Below, one piece after another: positions 61,709 to 64,000 of a stretch of DNA of 64,000 bases. Made by a program: the position numbers and the translations under genes. The stretch covers positions 1 through 64,000 of the forward strand of contig NOWV01000046.1 in NCBI GenBank assembly GCA_003344405.1. Reading direction: 5' to 3'. Source of the stretch: Trichoplax sp. H2 (lineage: Eukaryota; Placozoa; Uniplacotomia; Trichoplacea). How positions within the stretch are numbered: position 1 is the first letter of the stretch; every line of letters starts with the position of its first letter. The notes below the pieces were generated by a model that saw only the letters and a list, made by a program, of their open reading frames with translations, ran no database searches and was not told the origin of the DNA.

Positions 61709-64000
61709 GTAAATTACTAATCATTTTGAATAATCCAAATGTCAGTCTCCTTTACGTTTATATTTTTTCTATATGAAATACTGGTATTTTCAACTCTTTT
61801 CGTTTAAATGAAATTCTATCAGTTCAATATTAACTTTAAAAGATAGAAGGAGAATTATTTAGTATCGAAATTAAATCATAACCAAGAACTGAATATTATA
61901 ATCACTATATAGCGCTTCTAGTTTCAAATGATAGCTTCAAGCAGCAATAATTCGATAACTTTTCATACTTTTTACCTCTTACTGACTAGATAAAAGCTGC
62001 TTATCTGTTGTCAAGCTTACTATTAATAATAATCCATTTACAAAATTAAGTAAAGTTTCCATAAAATTATTGCACAACACAACGTCATTTCGTTGCTAGC
62101 CGGTTGGAATAGAATTTCTACGGAAAACATAACTGTAAAAAAATGATCAACTACTCAAAGTAATCACGTATCTTAAGTTTAGTAAGAACAAAAATCATTT
62201 AGTCTCGCTCTACATCACGACGATGTTCTAGTTATGTCGATCAATCATTTCTATTCAAACTACATATCTAAGTTGGTATCTGTTGGCATTCCTAACAAGT
62301 TTTATTATTGCTATAGCTTTGATAGTAAAATGATCATCGGTACAGTATCTTATCCAGCTTTTATTGCACGATTTAATTTTGTTGACCTGATTATGCTTTA
62401 TTTTATATCTAACTATGATGAAGATGATTTCCAGCTATACACCACGTGTAATTCACAGTATTATTATTATTCCTGTCTTTCTCTAAACGCTAAAATACAG
62501 CAGACCATTAGACTCAATACTATACAACACTTTAACACAAGAGTAAAGCTGTCATCTCGTCTAGTGCTGTGCTGTTATACTTTTTTAGCTATACCTTTGA
62601 TTCTGTTTTAATAAAGTTATAATAGCTATAAAATATTACATCAAGCTAGAGAATTCCTATAGATTGACAGAAAATATGACCCACCGCTAGATCTTCTCAA
62701 TGTTGGTTTAGTACACTTTTGATATCGAAATTAGCGTAGATCTATTGAAACTGTATCAACTAGACTTACTTAATAAACTCTTTTACTCTTTGTGCTTTCC
62801 ATAAACTGAGCCAGCAATTCTCATTTATTTTAATCATCAATTTCTAGTAGTATGCGCGTAAAAGGAATTTGTCGACATATAGTAGGTGAATTTGTAATTC
62901 ATTTACTACAATACGCAGCTTTACTAGCCCAGAATTATAATCATTATAGCGTTATTTTTAAGGCTATAAAACTGATATGATGGAAAGATCTTGATTATAA
63001 ATTAAAATAGCATATCACTGCTTCATAGACACGTATATATTATCTACTAAAATACCACAGTGCTACGTGATCAAATAAGTTTAATATATAGTAGATGAAT
63101 TTGTAATTCATCTACTAGAATAAGGAGCTTTACTAGCCCAGAATTATGATCATTATAGCGTCATTTGTAAGGCCATTGAGACGGATATGATGGAAAGACC
63201 TTGATTATAAGATATATCTGTCATCATAGACACATATATATTATCCTCTAAAATATCACAATGCTATGCCATCAAATAGGGTTAATATCTACAGTAGATG
63301 AATTTATTATTAATCACTAGAATACGCCGCTTTACTGGTCCAGAATGATAATAATATGTGGAATTTGTCGACATGTAGTGCATGAATTTGTGATTCATTT
63401 ACTAGAACACGAAACTTTACTAACCCCAAAATATAATCATTATAGGGTTATTTTTAGGCTATAAAAACTGATATGATGGAAAGGTCATGATTATAAATTA
63501 AAATAAGATATATCTGTCTTCATAAAAACGTGTATATTATCCATTAAAATGCCACATGCTATGTTATCAAATAGGGTTAATACAAATACGATTAGATCTC
63601 AACCATTAACTAGTCGTCGACATCATCGACATTAAATTAGCGACGAATATCAAAATCTTTTTTCTATTTTACTCCATAACATGAAATGATCTATACTATT
63701 AGTACAGATAATGTACCGCTATGCAATTACGAATTTTAAATAAAGTACCGGAACTAAGAAATTGCTTCCGGCGTTGATATGTTAGTAACGTTCAACGTAA
63801 AAATAACGTTTCTCAACTAGTTTATATGGGTTGCTATGGCTGCAATCAACTTTAGTATTTGTTATGTTTTAGTCGCTCTTTTCACTATATGGTTATTAAG
63901 ATAGCGTGATAGGCACAGAATAGTAGCGTACTTTTATGTGAATTAATTAGAGTATGAAATGAACAGAAAACCAAATTTCTGTTCTTCTTCTGATCACTAT
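61709..64000. other. Probable intron of the second RII-type gene
   Basis: No exon with cyclic-nucleotide-binding residues was found. An ATG-initiated frame at 62234-62611 (125 codons, aromatic and Ile-rich) is the longest here but has no known domain. The right part is filled by the repeat at 62865-63560. The gene must continue beyond 64000 if it is complete. Confidence 0.6.
62865..63560. repeat. Tandem repeat, about 213-bp unit, three to four copies
   Basis: Landmarks 'tagatgaatttgtaattcat', 'ctttactagcccagaatta', 'gatatgatggaaaga', and 'tatattatc' recur from about 62870, 63088 and 63365. A truncated copy lies at about 63287-63350, whose right part is missing. Divergence is about 10-15 percent by eye. 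Confidence 0.82.

Noticed and set aside
1-64000. tRNA, rRNA or transposon genes
   Set aside because: I scanned by eye for a tRNA B-box (GGTTCGANNCC), terminal repeats and transposase or reverse-transcriptase motifs and found none; a covariance-model or profile search could still reveal degenerate copies.

Overview
This is AT-rich eukaryotic nuclear DNA from an early-branching animal. The genes are animal-type, with many short GT-AG introns (often 60-110 nt) and two runs of 20 Ns that mark assembly gaps. Gene content (CAPS/CADPS, a BRPF scaffold, type II PKA regulatory subunit, mitochondrial SAM carrier) with compact genes and no recognisable transposons fits a placozoan (Trichoplax-like) best. 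That assignment is inference; no sequence search was possible.

Layout. 1-5,800: no convincing gene, but a patchwork of unrelated tandem repeats (units about 50, 130, 155, 180 and 190 bp) and a roughly 510-bp tandem duplication interrupted by a gap. 5,876-20,849 (+): complete 27-exon calcium-dependent secretion activator (CADPS/CAPS), 1,267 aa, with further tandem-repeat arrays in introns 1, 2 and 4. 20,850-33,930: mostly non-coding, with two intronless paralogous genes on the minus strand for small proline-rich proteins ending in one near-identical C-terminal membrane segment (26,375-26,692 and 32,026-32,457). 33,931-38,320 (-): complete 9-exon BRPF gene, 1,207 aa, with C2H2 finger, EPL1 region, PHD-knuckle-PHD, bromodomain and PWWP. 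38,321-43,431: intergenic DNA with dense self-complementary GTACAGTAC/GTACTGTAC clusters. 43,432-45,354 (-): mitochondrial S-adenosylmethionine carrier (SLC25A26), complete except for a short first exon that was not located. 45,355-51,810: non-coding. 51,811-59,215 (+): complete 15-exon type II regulatory subunit of cAMP-dependent protein kinase, 354 aa. 61,540 onward (+): first exon of a second RII-type dimerization/docking protein, cut by the window edge.

The genes are unrelated eukaryotic loci, not an operon. There are two loose links. CAPS (dense-core vesicle priming) and PKA both act in regulated secretion, and the two RII-type genes look like a tandem duplicate. All exon models were built by hand from reading-frame continuity, GT-AG borders and remembered family conservation. 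In each complete gene the exon lengths sum to an uninterrupted frame. I did not find a wholly new multi-gene system. The most unusual items are the tail-conserved proline-rich pair, the second RII docking exon, the palindromic GTAC repeats, the repeat-rich CADPS introns, and a gap that looks like an assembly artefact inside a perfect 220-bp repeat.
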